This document shows, one piece after another, positions 8,609 to 17,442 of a DNA stretch of 64,000 bases (the first letter of the stretch is position 1; each line of letters begins with the position of its first letter). Below the pieces are notes generated by a model. That model was not told the origin of the DNA. It worked only from the letters and a program-made list of their open reading frames with translations, and did not search any database. The stretch spans positions 1 through 64,000 of the forward strand of contig DAHXLU010000109.1 of assembly GCA_027365835.1 (NCBI GenBank). Reading direction: 5' to 3'. Made by a program: the position numbers and the translations under genes. This DNA comes from JAJZMA01 sp021850405 (GTDB lineage Bacteria; Chloroflexota; Dormibacteria; Aeolococcales; Aeolococcaceae).

Positions 8609-9394
8609 TTACGTGTGCAGGCCGCACTCAGTCTTGTCTGACCCAGCCCATCTGCCGGCTCTTGGGTCCTTGCTGTCCCCCGAAGGTATGGTGACCGGGG
8701 CGCAGCCAATAGAGCCATACCCTTCGTGTGTCAGCGGGTGGACGGGAAGGTTGTAGTCTTTGACGTAGTCAGCCATGTCAGCAGCGCTCCACCGTACGAG
8801 CGGGTTGAGCTTTACGAGCTGGCGCGCGCCATCCCATTCAATGGCCTGTGCTCCTGCCCGCGTCGGAGCGTCGCAGCGCTTCAGCCCGGTTATCCAGCCC
8901 TTCCTTTGACCTCGCTCCAGGCAGGAGAACAGGGGGCCGACCTTTCGGAGCTGACAGCAGTTATCGCTGCCACAGGGAGACTCACTGTCAGCAAGGCCGC
9001 TTTTCAGGATCGTCAGGTTCAGCCTGTAGCGCTCCTTTACCTGTTCCATGAAGGCAAGTGTCTGTGGAAAGTGGAAGCCTGTGTCCAGGAAGACCACCTC
9101 AATGGAAGGGGCCACCCTTGTTGCAATGTCGATAAGGACACAGTCCTCAAATGAGCAGGTAAGAATAAAGTCCCCATACCCACCGAAAGCTTCGCCTGCC
9201 CATTCAATGACCTGCTCTGGGCTTGCCTGCTCCATCCACTCAGGCGAAGGTGTGGTCGCTCCAAAAAATGGGCGTGGTAGCGCCGGCCCGGGTGCATAGC
9301 CTGTCACTAGTCGCTCCTTTCGTTCGCTCGGTTCTTCAAGTTGGGTGGCAGTGTGTCCGAAGTGGTCAGGGGTGCCACCCTGCTGTGTGGCCAC
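8609..9394 (-). CDS. Adenylylsulfate/phosphoadenylylsulfate reductase with an atypical cysteine set
   Basis: CysH-type reductases use thioredoxin to reduce APS or PAPS to sulfite. The 261-residue protein has the ECSF-like N-terminal strand (LTCSFEDCVLID), a CC pair at Cys146-Cys147 (DNCCQLRKVGPL), a glycine-rich SIGCAP segment and the C-terminal ECGLH motif with Cys257. The CC pair is typical of [4Fe-4S] APS reductases. The partner CxxC is broken: Cys231 is followed by Ala-Pro-Val, so the fourth ligand position is Val234. No APS kinase domain is visible nearby, so APS is the likelier substrate. The gene is divergent from cysDN. It starts at GTG 9394 with no ribosome binding site; a TAGAAT hexamer ends five bases before it. 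Confidence 0.85.
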   Translation of the reverse strand: MATQQGGTPDHFGHTATQLEEPSERKERLVTGYAPGPALPRPFFGATTPSPEWMEQASPEQVIEWAGEAFGGYGDFILTCSFEDCVLIDIATRVAPSIEVVFLDTGFHFPQTLAFMEQVKERYRLNLTILKSGLADSESPCGSDNCCQLRKVGPLFSCLERGQRKGWITGLKRCDAPTRAGAQAIEWDGARQLVKLNPLVRWSAADMADYVKDYNLPVHPLTHEGYGSIGCAPVTIPSGDSKDPRAGRWAGSDKTECGLHT

Positions 9395-9399
9395 TGTTG

Positions 9400-9405
9400 A
9401 TTCTA
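9400..9405 (-). promoter_or_regulatory. Candidate -10 element TAGAAT for cysH, leaderless type
   Basis: TAGAAT on the minus strand matches five of six -10 consensus bases. Five bases separate it from the GTG start, placing the predicted transcript start on the start codon. No clear -35 element was found. Confidence 0.45.
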
Positions 9406-9553
9406 CGGGCTTTCCACGTCCCTGTACTGGGCCCAGGTACTGGCTTTAGGGTAGTTCCCTGTGTTACTTTTGCCGGGCGTTACATGAAGCTCACATGGTT
9501 TGCCAGATACATTGAGCGGCAGACTGTTGGGAGAGCGTGGGAGGAGGAGCGGT

Positions 9554-10591
9554 TTGAGTAAAGCCAGGGGCAGCGGTGGTGCGGCTGTGTCGGTGCTCAC
9601 CACTGTGGGTCCAGATGGCGTGCCTGCTGGGCAAGCTGCTGCTATCTCTTCCGGAGCCGTAGAGGTTGCTGGCCATCGTGCCTTTCGCAAGAATGCAGGA
9701 GCGGATCATCTGACACTGCTTGAATCACATGCCATCTATATTCTGAGAGAGGTTGTGGCCCAGGCAACGCGCCCGGCCCTTCTCTTTAGTGGAGGCAAGG
9801 ATTCTGCAGTTCTGCTGCGGCTTTGTGAAAAAGCCTTCCGTCCTGCCAGGTTCCCCTTTCCAGTTGTTCATATAGATACTGGTCACAACTTTCCCGAGGT
9901 GCTTGCATTCCGGGACGCCGAAATTGCGCGCCTTGGCGAGCAGATGCTGGTGTTTCCGGTGGAGAGTACCATCCAGAGTGGCAGGGTTCAGGATCCTGGG
10001 CACGGTGTCTCTCGCAACCGGCTGCAGAGCGTAACCTTGCTGGACGCCATAACTGGGCATGGGTTTGACGCCTGCATCGGTGGGGCGCGCAGGGATGAAG
10101 ACAAGGCCAGGGCAAAGGAGCGGGTGTTGTCGTTTCGAAACCGGTTTGGGGAATGGGATCCGCGGAACCAGCGCCCAGAGCTGTGGCATCTCTACTCTGG
10201 GCGGGTGTCACCAGGCGAGCACGTGCGCGCGTTTCCCCTGTCGGACTGGACGGAGCTTGATGTGTGGCAGTACATAGAGAGGGAAAATATTCCGCTGCCA
10301 GGTCTGTACTTTGCCCACCGGCGAAGAGTCGTCCCCCGCAATGGGATGCTGCTCGCAGAGTCACAGTGGGTCCAGGCCAGCCCTTCCGAACCAGCAAAGG
10401 AGGCGATGGTGCGCTTTCGCACAGTCGGTGATGCCACCTGTACTGGTGCGGTGCTCTCGGCTGCTACCAGTGTCGCTGCTGTTATCGCTGAGACCGCTAC
10501 CTCCAGGTTCAGCGAGCGTGGGCAGACCCGCGCAGACGACAGGTTCTCTCCCAGCTCGATGGAAGATCGCAAGAAGGAAGGCTATTTTTGA
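9554..10591 (+). CDS. Sulfate adenylyltransferase small subunit
   Basis: CysD is the catalytic PP-loop subunit of ATP sulfurylase, making APS from sulfate and ATP with the CysN GTPase. The PP-loop is visible as LLFSGGKDSAVLLRL about 75 residues in, followed by VVHIDTGHNFPE and the CIGGARRDEDKARAKERVLSFR segment characteristic of the family. TTG at 9554 is the best start, because GGAGGAG lies about eight bases upstream; the open frame reaches further back to 9500 but with unlike sequence. Residues 1-30 before the conserved part are Gly/Ala-rich. The stop overlaps the cysN start as TTGA, indicating coupled translation. Confidence 0.93.
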   Translation: MSKARGSGGAAVSVLTTVGPDGVPAGQAAAISSGAVEVAGHRAFRKNAGADHLTLLESHAIYILREVVAQATRPALLFSGGKDSAVLLRLCEKAFRPARFPFPVVHIDTGHNFPEVLAFRDAEIARLGEQMLVFPVESTIQSGRVQDPGHGVSRNRLQSVTLLDAITGHGFDACIGGARRDEDKARAKERVLSFRNRFGEWDPRNQRPELWHLYSGRVSPGEHVRAFPLSDWTELDVWQYIERENIPLPGLYFAHRRRVVPRNGMLLAESQWVQASPSEPAKEAMVRFRTVGDATCTGAVLSAATSVAAVIAETATSRFSERGQTRADDRFSPSSMEDRKKEGYF

Positions 10592-11886
10592 GCAGCAGTA
10601 CCGAGATTGCGGTTCAGTCTGGGGTGGCAGCGCACATGCCAGGAGAGATGTCGCTGCTACGCCTTGCTACAATCGGCTCTGTAGACGACGGAAAGTCCAC
10701 CCTGATCGGCCGCTTGCTCTGCGATGCGCGGCAGCTTTTTGACGACCAGGTGGAGGCAGTTGCAGTAGCCAGCCGGGCAGCCGGTATGAGTGACTTTGAT
10801 CTCGCCATGGTGACCGATGGCTTGCGCTCCGAGCGGGAGCAGGGGATCACGATAGATGTTGCCTACCGGTACGCAGCCACTCCGACCCGCAAGTTCATAA
10901 TTGCGGATTGCCCTGGGCATCTACAGTACACGAGGAACATGGCGACCGGCTGCTCCACAGCAGATCTGGCACTGGTGGTGGTTGATGTCACAGCTGGGCT
11001 TGGGATTCAGACCCGCAGGCACCTCTGTATCGCGGCGTTGCTGGGGGTACGCAGGGTGGTTGTCGCAGTCAACAAGATGGACATTGTTGACTGGGAAAAG
11101 GGGCGGTTTGATTGCGTAGCGGAGGAGACACGCGCACTGCTATCCCGCCTTGGTTTTACCGACGTAACCCTTATTCCAATATCGGCTCTCCGGGGAGGCA
11201 ATGTGGTCGACCAGGAGCCCCTGGACTGGTACCAGGGACCAACCCTGCTTCATGCCCTGGAACGGGCAGACATATCTGCCAGCGATGAGCCGGCCATCCC
11301 CTGGCGGCTCCCAGTGCAGTGGGTGCTGCGCCACCCCGATGGCCGCAGGTCCTATGCTGGCATGGTGGCCAGGGGCACAATGACAGTCGGGGACGCAGTT
11401 CTCGTCGGCCCAAGGCAGGCAGCCAGGGTCGTTGCCATAGATGGCCCAGGGGGCCGCGTCGACGCAGCAGGTCCCGGAATCTCTGCGAGCATTTTCCTTT
11501 CAGATGATGTGGACCTGGGCCGCGGCGACATGATGTGTTCAGCAGATTCGCCCGCAGCTCACGTTTCCGATTTTTCTGCCACCCTTTGCTGGTTTGGTGA
11601 GCGTCCGCTAACGTCAGGAGACCGGTTCTTCCTGAAGCACACCACACGCGAGACCAGGGCCGTGATAACAAAGCTGTGCGGCGTGCTGGATGTCGAAAAG
11701 CTCGGCATGAATCCAGTGGATGTTGCCCAGAACAATGACATCGTCATGGTGGAGGTTTCGGTTTCCCAGCCGCTGGCCCTGGATGCCTATGCTGTGAGCC
11801 GCAGCACGGGTGCCTTTATCCTCATGGAAGAGGGGACCGGCACTACTGTCGGCGCTGGAATGGTGGGAAGCCCTTCGTTTTTCTAG
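10588..11886 (+). CDS. Sulfate adenylyltransferase GTPase subunit
   Basis: CysN is the EF-Tu-like GTPase that drives APS synthesis by CysD. The 432-residue protein shows the P-loop GSVDDGKST near residue 31, switch II DCPGH near 107, NKMD near 163 and SAL near 200, followed by two beta-barrel domains. It ends without an APS-kinase (CysC) extension, so this locus makes APS rather than PAPS. The TTG start at 10588 overlaps the cysD stop. A modest inverted repeat near 11900-11925 follows, without a T run. Confidence 0.93.
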   Translation: MSSSTEIAVQSGVAAHMPGEMSLLRLATIGSVDDGKSTLIGRLLCDARQLFDDQVEAVAVASRAAGMSDFDLAMVTDGLRSEREQGITIDVAYRYAATPTRKFIIADCPGHLQYTRNMATGCSTADLALVVVDVTAGLGIQTRRHLCIAALLGVRRVVVAVNKMDIVDWEKGRFDCVAEETRALLSRLGFTDVTLIPISALRGGNVVDQEPLDWYQGPTLLHALERADISASDEPAIPWRLPVQWVLRHPDGRRSYAGMVARGTMTVGDAVLVGPRQAARVVAIDGPGGRVDAAGPGISASIFLSDDVDLGRGDMMCSADSPAAHVSDFSATLCWFGERPLTSGDRFFLKHTTRETRAVITKLCGVLDVEKLGMNPVDVAQNNDIVMVEVSVSQPLALDAYAVSRSTGAFILMEEGTGTTVGAGMVGSPSFF

Positions 11887-12183
11887 GCAGGGGCCAGGGT
11901 AGCCCGTGGGCTTACCTTTGCCCGTCTCACATATTCTGGCGTCCTCGCATATTCGTAAGCCTCATTTGCTGCCGGCCGGGTACTGCACTATCCGGTTTGG
12001 GCAGGCCCGCACCCCAGGCGCTTGAGTGTTGTCTCCTCCGCAGAGGGGCGATCCAGGCAGGATTGAGCTGGCGCTGGGAGCAGCGGCACAAAAAAGAACA
12101 GAGTGGCGATCCGGTCTGCCAAAATAGCCATGGCGCCTTGATGTCAGAGATGGGGATATCACCAGGGCTGCCAGGTTGTGCTT

Positions 12184-12259
<76 letters not shown>

Positions 12260-12462
12260 CTTACTTCCCTGGGGATTACGCAGCACTGCCTACATTTACC
12301 ATCTGTCACTCTATGGCGATGCGGGTCAAGATCTCCCCGTGGCGATCGGCCGCCCTGCCTGCAAGGCTCTCACGAAACAGTCCTGGCTCCCCATCCATGC
12401 ATCGACATTCGAAGTAACGATCGTGGTGTGACTGGTGAAGGCCGGAACACCTTCCTGATCCC

Positions 12463-13071
12463 GTGCTACGCTGTGCCTGTATTGTTGACAATCAGGAGCG
12501 CGGCGCATGTGGCCTTCCCACCGCCTCGGGTTTCTGGCACTGTTTGGCTGTAGTTTGCATCTCTGTAACCCCGGTCCCGGCCAGCGATCTGTGTCCTGCA
12601 ACCGGAGCTGCTCCCACTAAGCGTTTTTGTGTCACCCGGCAGCAACCTGCAAGAGGAGAGTTTCCAGTTACCGGTCTGGCGAGGGTGCATGCAACTCCGG
12701 CTGATTTTCTCATGTCGGGAATGGAACTTACCATAGGACTAAACGACATACCGGTTGTTTCTCAGCAACAGGAAGAGCGGATTGCACTCCACTACCCCAT
12801 TACCCAGGATCCATTCCTGCAGCGCAATGTGCATCCGCCTGCGCCTCCATGTGCAGCGGGCGCCGTGCTTGCCGTGTTCAACGCGAACTACCTTCTTTCC
12901 CCTCAGACGACTGCATCGAAGCGGACCCTCATCTGGATTGTCGACATTTACGCACGTGATGTTTTTTACGTCCCTGCCGGCAATATTGGGGGATATAGCG
13001 AGATATTCAGCAACACACTCGTCTGGGTCGACGCAACCAACGGCCAGATCGTGAGTGCAACGGGCGGATAG
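12463..13071 (+). CDS. Probable exported protein of unknown function, start unresolved
   Basis: The frame from GTG at 12463 gives 202 residues. The C-terminal half (about 100-202) looks real: a segment RTLIWIVDIYARDVFYVPAG and an ending LVWVDATNGQIVSATGG, which resemble small secreted beta-rich proteins. The start is problematic. The best initiation site, ATG at 12507 with CAGGAG nine bases upstream, lies in another frame and encodes a signal-peptide-like MWPSHRLGFLALFG before stopping near 12619. The main frame has its own hydrophobic stretch (LAVVCISVTPVPA) at the same place. A frameshift between about 12540 and 12580 would join them. Family not recognised. Confidence 0.5.
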   Translation: MLRCACIVDNQERGACGLPTASGFWHCLAVVCISVTPVPASDLCPATGAAPTKRFCVTRQQPARGEFPVTGLARVHATPADFLMSGMELTIGLNDIPVVSQQQEERIALHYPITQDPFLQRNVHPPAPPCAAGAVLAVFNANYLLSPQTTASKRTLIWIVDIYARDVFYVPAGNIGGYSEIFSNTLVWVDATNGQIVSATGG

Positions 13072-13265
13072 CGACCCCCGGTCGAACTCAGCCCAGCATT
13101 TCTGCTGCTCGCACACATTGGCTCCAAAACTGGCCCTGCGGCCTACGGGTCAGGGATTGGTTGATTGCCCCGTTACTTGCCTGGCACAGTGTCCATGCTC
13201 GCCCGAGGCGGGTTTCCAAATGGCGACGCGGACCATTTTGGTAAGGGGTGGCAGGCAGGTAAGTC

Positions 13266-14255
13266 ATGCTGGGTTGTATCGTAGGCTGCATGCTCCCAGC
13301 TTCTCCACTGTTTCTGGTCTGCGGTGACGAGTCGGTGCTGGTGCGGGCTGCGGTGGGGCGCTGGCGCACTGAATGTGGTGCGCTTGGACTGGATCTGGAG
13401 CTGCTGGATCACCCTGCCAGTCTGGGGGCTCTGACCACTGCGCTTACTGAAGGCTCACTCTTTGCCGAGGAGAGGGCGCTGCTGGTCAAGGATTTCACCT
13501 ATCTGCTGGAAAAAGGCAACAAGGGAGCTGCATCCCTTGAGCAACTGGTCCGTGCACTGCATGGGAGACCAGAAGAGCTTGCTGTCTGTTTTTCTGCCAG
13601 CTTGCTCCCCGAGAGCCATCCACTGGTAAAAGCAGTGCGGGAGCTTGGAGGAAAGGTTGAGAGATGCGAAAAGATGAAGGGGCGTGCACTCACCGCATGG
13701 GCAGAACAGCTGCTTCGGGGAGCATCCTTCACTCCTACACCGCAGGCCCGGGCTGAACTGCTGGGGCTCGCCAGTGAGGGCGCAGAGCTCTTCTCAAACG
13801 AGGTTGCAAAGCTGGAGTCTCTCTTTGCTGGGCAGTCGGTTGGGGTCGATGAGATTCGTCGCTACGTGAGTCTGGAGGGAGGTGCAGAGGCATGGCAGCT
13901 GCTCGACGATCTTTGCCGCAGCCCTGGCGATGCGATGGGTCGCATGGAGCTGCTTCTTTCGCGGGGCAATGCTCCAGTCCAGCTGCTGGGATCGCTTGCG
14001 CTCCAGGTACACGATCTTCTTGCAGTCGCCTCTGCCATCGCATCCTCACCGCCAGGAGGGGCAGCGCAGCTTGGGATGCCACCATGGAAGTTCGAACAGG
14101 TGAGCAGGCTTTCAAGAAAAGTGGGGCTCAATCGGGCCCAGCGATGGCTGGCGCTCCTCCATTACGCTGACCTGGCATCCAAGCGCGGAGATGCTGAGCC
14201 ACAGGCAGCCTTGCAGCTGGCGCTGGCTCAGATGGCCCAGTCACTGGGGGCCTAG
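13266..14255 (+). CDS. DNA polymerase III delta subunit
   Basis: HolA opens the sliding clamp as part of the clamp loader. The 329-residue length and layout fit the family: an N-terminal nucleotide-binding-like fold starting FLVCGDESVLVRAAV (normally without a functional Walker motif), a middle region with LLVKDFTYLL, and a C-terminal helical domain including AWQLLDDLCRS and LLSRGNAPVQLLGSLALQVHDLL. ATG at 13266 and ATG at 13290 are both possible starts; neither has a strong ribosome binding site. It is convergent with rpsT, a neighbour pair seen in many bacteria. Confidence 0.9.
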   Translation: MLGCIVGCMLPASPLFLVCGDESVLVRAAVGRWRTECGALGLDLELLDHPASLGALTTALTEGSLFAEERALLVKDFTYLLEKGNKGAASLEQLVRALHGRPEELAVCFSASLLPESHPLVKAVRELGGKVERCEKMKGRALTAWAEQLLRGASFTPTPQARAELLGLASEGAELFSNEVAKLESLFAGQSVGVDEIRRYVSLEGGAEAWQLLDDLCRSPGDAMGRMELLLSRGNAPVQLLGSLALQVHDLLAVASAIASSPPGGAAQLGMPPWKFEQVSRLSRKVGLNRAQRWLALLHYADLASKRGDAEPQAALQLALAQMAQSLGA

Positions 14256-14401
14256 TCAGTGCGGACCAGAAGGCCCTGGTAAGGTCTGTCAGGCTCCTGG
14301 CTGTGGCCAGCGAATAGAGCGTTGGCCTCGCACGCCGTATCCAGTACCTGGTCCAGTATGGACGGAGTGGCAGTGAGCGTCCTGTCCCCCCTGAGGCCGG
14401 G

Positions 14402-14860
14402 TCAGGCTTTTTTCGCAGGCGCCTTGGCGGGTGTTTTCCTGGCGGTGGAGGTGGTCTTTTTTGTCGTAGCGCTGGCGGTTGTCCTTGTTCTGGTGCGCAC
14501 TGCTTTTGCCGCAGCTACAGGTTTGCGTACTGTCCTGCCAGCCACCTTTGCGGTAGCCACCTCAACTGCATCGGCATCTCCCTCAGCAGCCTTCATGATC
14601 GCTGCTATCTGTGCCATGAGCCGACTCTTGCGACGGGCGACATTGTTCCTGTGGAGGATTCCTTTCTCTGCTGCCTTGTCAAGGGAGCTCACTGCAGTTA
14701 TGAGCTGTGCTGTCAGCTCGGAGGCAGCGGCAGTTCCTGACACAGCCAGCTTGCGCACCGTTGCCACCCGTGTACGCACGGCGGATCGTACCGTACGGTT
14801 GCGAATATGTTTTGCCTCATTGGCACGGATACGCTTCTTTGCTGAACGGGAATTGGCCAC
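14402..14860 (-). CDS. Ribosomal protein S20 with a long basic C-terminal tail
   Basis: The first about 88 residues are ordinary S20, a helical protein bound to 16S rRNA: ANSRSAKKRIRANEAKHIRNRTVRSAVRT and the later ILHRNNVARRKSRLMAQI segment. S20 is normally close to 88 residues. Here 152 are encoded. The extra about 60 residues are almost only Ala, Lys, Thr, Arg and Val, ending TPAKAPAKKA, much like histone H1-type tails. The GTG start at 14860 has AGGAG six bases upstream. Translation begins with GCC AAT TCC as in other S20 proteins, so the start is secure. The tail may bind rRNA or DNA. Confidence 0.95.
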   Translation of the reverse strand: MANSRSAKKRIRANEAKHIRNRTVRSAVRTRVATVRKLAVSGTAAASELTAQLITAVSSLDKAAEKGILHRNNVARRKSRLMAQIAAIMKAAEGDADAVEVATAKVAGRTVRKPVAAAKAVRTRTRTTASATTKKTTSTARKTPAKAPAKKA

Positions 14861-15007
14861 TTATTCTCCTGGTGTGTTTTTAGGCAGAAACTCTCCATCC
14901 TGGGGCGCCTGCCGGTCCTGACTACCTGCAAAGTATATCAACTCGATCCCCCGCACACAGTTATCGCGGATGGTATGCACTGCGGCAGGGTGTGTCACCA
15001 TAATCCC

Positions 15008-15886
15008 ATGCTGGTGGTTCCCGCTTACGCCAAGCTCAATCTGTCGCTGGAGATCCGGGGAAAACTGCCAGGCGGCTGGCATGACCTGGATTCGCTTGTG
15101 GTTCTGATTTCTATCCGGGATCTTGTGGGAATCTCACTGCAGCCGTCGCACAGGAACCCCTCAGAGCCCGGCCCTCCCATCCAGCTCACAGGGCCGTTTG
15201 CCTCCCAGGCGCCAGCGGATGCTACCAATCTGGCCGCCCAGGCGCTCCGCCTCGGGACTGCGGGTCGACAGGCGGAGGGAGAGCTGCAAGTCAGCTGGCT
15301 CCACAAACGTATTCCCGCCAGGGCTGGCCTTGGTGGAGGTTCATCAGATGCCGCAAGCGTCCTTTTTGCGCTGGCTCCTCCAGAGCGGTTTTCTACGGAC
15401 GAGTTGCTCTCACTTGGCAGTGATGTTCCCCTCTTCCAGTGTGGGACCGCAGTGAGAATCCGTGGGCGGGGGGAGAAAGTTGTGCGTGTACGGGCTCCAG
15501 CCATCTGGTTTGCAATTGCCGTTGCCGGTACGGTAGACACGGGCGCTGCCTTTGGCATGGTGCAGCCCGCAGATTTGTCAGATGGGAGTCGAACTACCAG
15601 ACTGGTGGAGTTGCTTGCACGTGGGGAGGTTGACCCCTCCCTGATGGGCAGCGCCCTTGAACGAGCAGCGATTGCGACGGCTCCTGAAATTGGTGCAAAG
15701 CTCAAGCGTTTGCGTCAGGATGGCGCGTCATGGGCAGTTACAGGCTCGGGGGGCGCAGTGTTTCTGGCGTCTTCGAAAGAGGCAGAGGCCAGGGAGGCAT
15801 GCAGGAAGGCGCAGGCGCTGGGCCTTCCTGCGTGGGTGGCCCAGGCGCTGGGCTACGCCTTGGCCGGCAGCCCGGGGTTTGGCTGA
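15008..15886 (+). CDS. 4-diphosphocytidyl-2-C-methyl-D-erythritol kinase
   Basis: IspE phosphorylates CDP-methylerythritol in the non-mevalonate isoprenoid pathway. The protein has the family opening PAYAKLNLSLEI, where Lys is conserved, and the GHMP-kinase ATP loop ARAGLGGGSSDAAS near residue 105. The SDVPLFQCGTAVRIRGRGE block near 140 and the late TGSGGAVF segment near 245 complete the pattern. ATG at 15008 was chosen because homology begins three residues later; ATG at 14975 would add eleven unlike residues. Length (292) is typical. It is followed at once by murT. Confidence 0.93.
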   Translation: MLVVPAYAKLNLSLEIRGKLPGGWHDLDSLVVLISIRDLVGISLQPSHRNPSEPGPPIQLTGPFASQAPADATNLAAQALRLGTAGRQAEGELQVSWLHKRIPARAGLGGGSSDAASVLFALAPPERFSTDELLSLGSDVPLFQCGTAVRIRGRGEKVVRVRAPAIWFAIAVAGTVDTGAAFGMVQPADLSDGSRTTRLVELLARGEVDPSLMGSALERAAIATAPEIGAKLKRLRQDGASWAVTGSGGAVFLASSKEAEAREACRKAQALGLPAWVAQALGYALAGSPGFG

Positions 15887-15892
15887 GGCGGC

Positions 15893-15961
15893 ATGGGAAA
15901 GGCTATTTTGGCAGGGTACACCGTGACGGTCTGGCGTCTGTCATCGTTGGACCTGCAGTGA
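15893..15961 (+). other. Short ORF (22 codons) upstream of murT
   Basis: ATG at 15893, with TGAGGCGG a few bases upstream, opens a 22-codon frame. Its TGA stop overlaps the proposed murT GTG start as GTGA. It could be a leader that feeds ribosomes to murT, or chance. The peptide itself resembles nothing I know. Confidence 0.3.
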
Positions 15962-17442
15962 TTGCACAGAATTCGCTTCGGACAGTAGCAGCGGTAGCTG
16001 CAGGGAAGGCAGCTGGAGCTGCAAGCCGCCTGCTGGGCCGGGGAGGAGGAACCACGATTCCCGGGGATGTTGCCCGTGCAATCGACCCTGGGATCAACCG
16101 TGCGATTTCAGGTGGTTTGCGCCGGGGATGTGTAGTGGTCACCGGCACGAACGGAAAAACGACGACTGCCGGGCTAATCACTGCTATCTGCCGGCAGGCT
16201 GGCATCTCTGTTGTTTCCAACTCTTCTGGCGCCAATCTGGCTTTCGGTGTGACGGCAGCTCTCCTGGCAGACTGCACACTCTCAGGGGTCCCGGTCAGTG
16301 AGATGGGAGTATTTGAGGTGGATGAGCTTGCGTTTCCGGGTGTGGTTGCCGAGCTGGAGCCGTCGTGTGCAGTAGTGCTCAACTTTCTGCGTGACCAGCT
16401 GGACCGATCTGGTGAGCTGAACAGTACGGCAGCGGCAGTGGGCAGGGGTATCTCCAGGCTTGGCAAGCAGACCCGCCTCGTAGTCAATTGCGACGATCCA
16501 TCGGTCGTCGCGCTTGTTCCGGAAGGCGTGGCAGCAGTCACCTTTGGAGTGGATGCCAGGTCGGTCATGTCGGCCTCCCTGCCCAGGGTGGCAGATGCAC
16601 GCTTTTGCCCGAGATGCCAGCGCAGGATGGAATTTTCTGGCGTCGTGCTGGCACACTGCGGTGACTATCACTGTCCAGGTTGTGGATTTGTGCGCCCACA
16701 GGCGCAAGTGTCTGCAGCGTTAGTAGACGCAGATGTGGACCAGATGGACGTTACGCTTGGGGATGGATTGCATCTGCAGTGTCAGATTGGCGGAGTCTAT
16801 AACGTATACAACGTCCTGGCTGCAGTGGCAGCGTGCAGGCAGCTCGGTGTCCCAGATGACGTGATTGCAACGGCGCTGCATGACTTTGTACCTGTATTTG
16901 GGCGCCAGGAGCAGTTTTTGCTCGATGGAAAGCAGTTCCGCTTCTTTCTTGCAAAAAATCCCACCGGCATGGACGAGGTGTTTAGAACAACCATTGAATC
17001 GGGGATCTACCACAACTATCTGCTGGCGCTAAATGACGGCATAGCAGACGGGAGAGATGTCTCATGGATCTGGGATGTGGACTTTGAGCGGCTGGCAAGC
17101 TCTGCACCAGACCTTGTTGTGGTCTCGGGCTCGCGGGCCATGGATCTGGCACTGCGCTTGAAGTACGCTGGCATCAGGAGTGGGACCGTCCTGGTAGAGC
17201 CGGATCCGGAAAAGGCGATGGCGGTTTCCTGCCAGCGCGCGCAGGATGACCGCATTGCAGTCATCCCCACCTATACAGCCATGCTCTCGCTGCGGCAGGT
17301 TGTGGAGCGGCGCGGGGCAGTTGGGCGGTACTGGGCGGCGCCTGCAGCGAAGGGGGTGCCTTTGCCAGGTAACACACCTGATGCAGCGGTTACTGCTGCG
17401 CCAGGTGAGCAGCCTATTCCCGGAGGGAAAGTACATGGCTAG
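15958..17442 (+). CDS. Lipid II isoglutaminyl synthase, Mur-ligase-like subunit MurT
   Basis: MurT, with GatD, amidates the D-glutamate of lipid II to D-isoglutamine in Gram-positive bacteria. After an N-terminal helix (about 1-45, with RLLGRGGGTTIPG) comes the ATP loop VTGTNGKTTT near residue 62, then the Mur ligase central domain. Four cysteines in two CxxC pairs (CPRCQRR and CPGCGF, about 215-245) form the zinc-ribbon-like insert characteristic of MurT. A C-terminal DUF1727-type domain follows (NPTGMDEV, ALNDGIADGRDVSWIWDVDFE). GTG at 15958 starts the protein right where homology begins; 494 residues is usual. Its last eight bases overlap gatD. Confidence 0.92.
   Translation: MIAQNSLRTVAAVAAGKAAGAASRLLGRGGGTTIPGDVARAIDPGINRAISGGLRRGCVVVTGTNGKTTTAGLITAICRQAGISVVSNSSGANLAFGVTAALLADCTLSGVPVSEMGVFEVDELAFPGVVAELEPSCAVVLNFLRDQLDRSGELNSTAAAVGRGISRLGKQTRLVVNCDDPSVVALVPEGVAAVTFGVDARSVMSASLPRVADARFCPRCQRRMEFSGVVLAHCGDYHCPGCGFVRPQAQVSAALVDADVDQMDVTLGDGLHLQCQIGGVYNVYNVLAAVAACRQLGVPDDVIATALHDFVPVFGRQEQFLLDGKQFRFFLAKNPTGMDEVFRTTIESGIYHNYLLALNDGIADGRDVSWIWDVDFERLASSAPDLVVVSGSRAMDLALRLKYAGIRSGTVLVEPDPEKAMAVSCQRAQDDRIAVIPTYTAMLSLRQVVERRGAVGRYWAAPAAKGVPLPGNTPDAAVTAAPGEQPIPGGKVHG

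Noticed and set aside
14256..14401. Possible extra tRNA between holA and rpsT
   Set aside because: No acceptor, T-arm or D-arm pairing could be formed; it is only the convergent gap.
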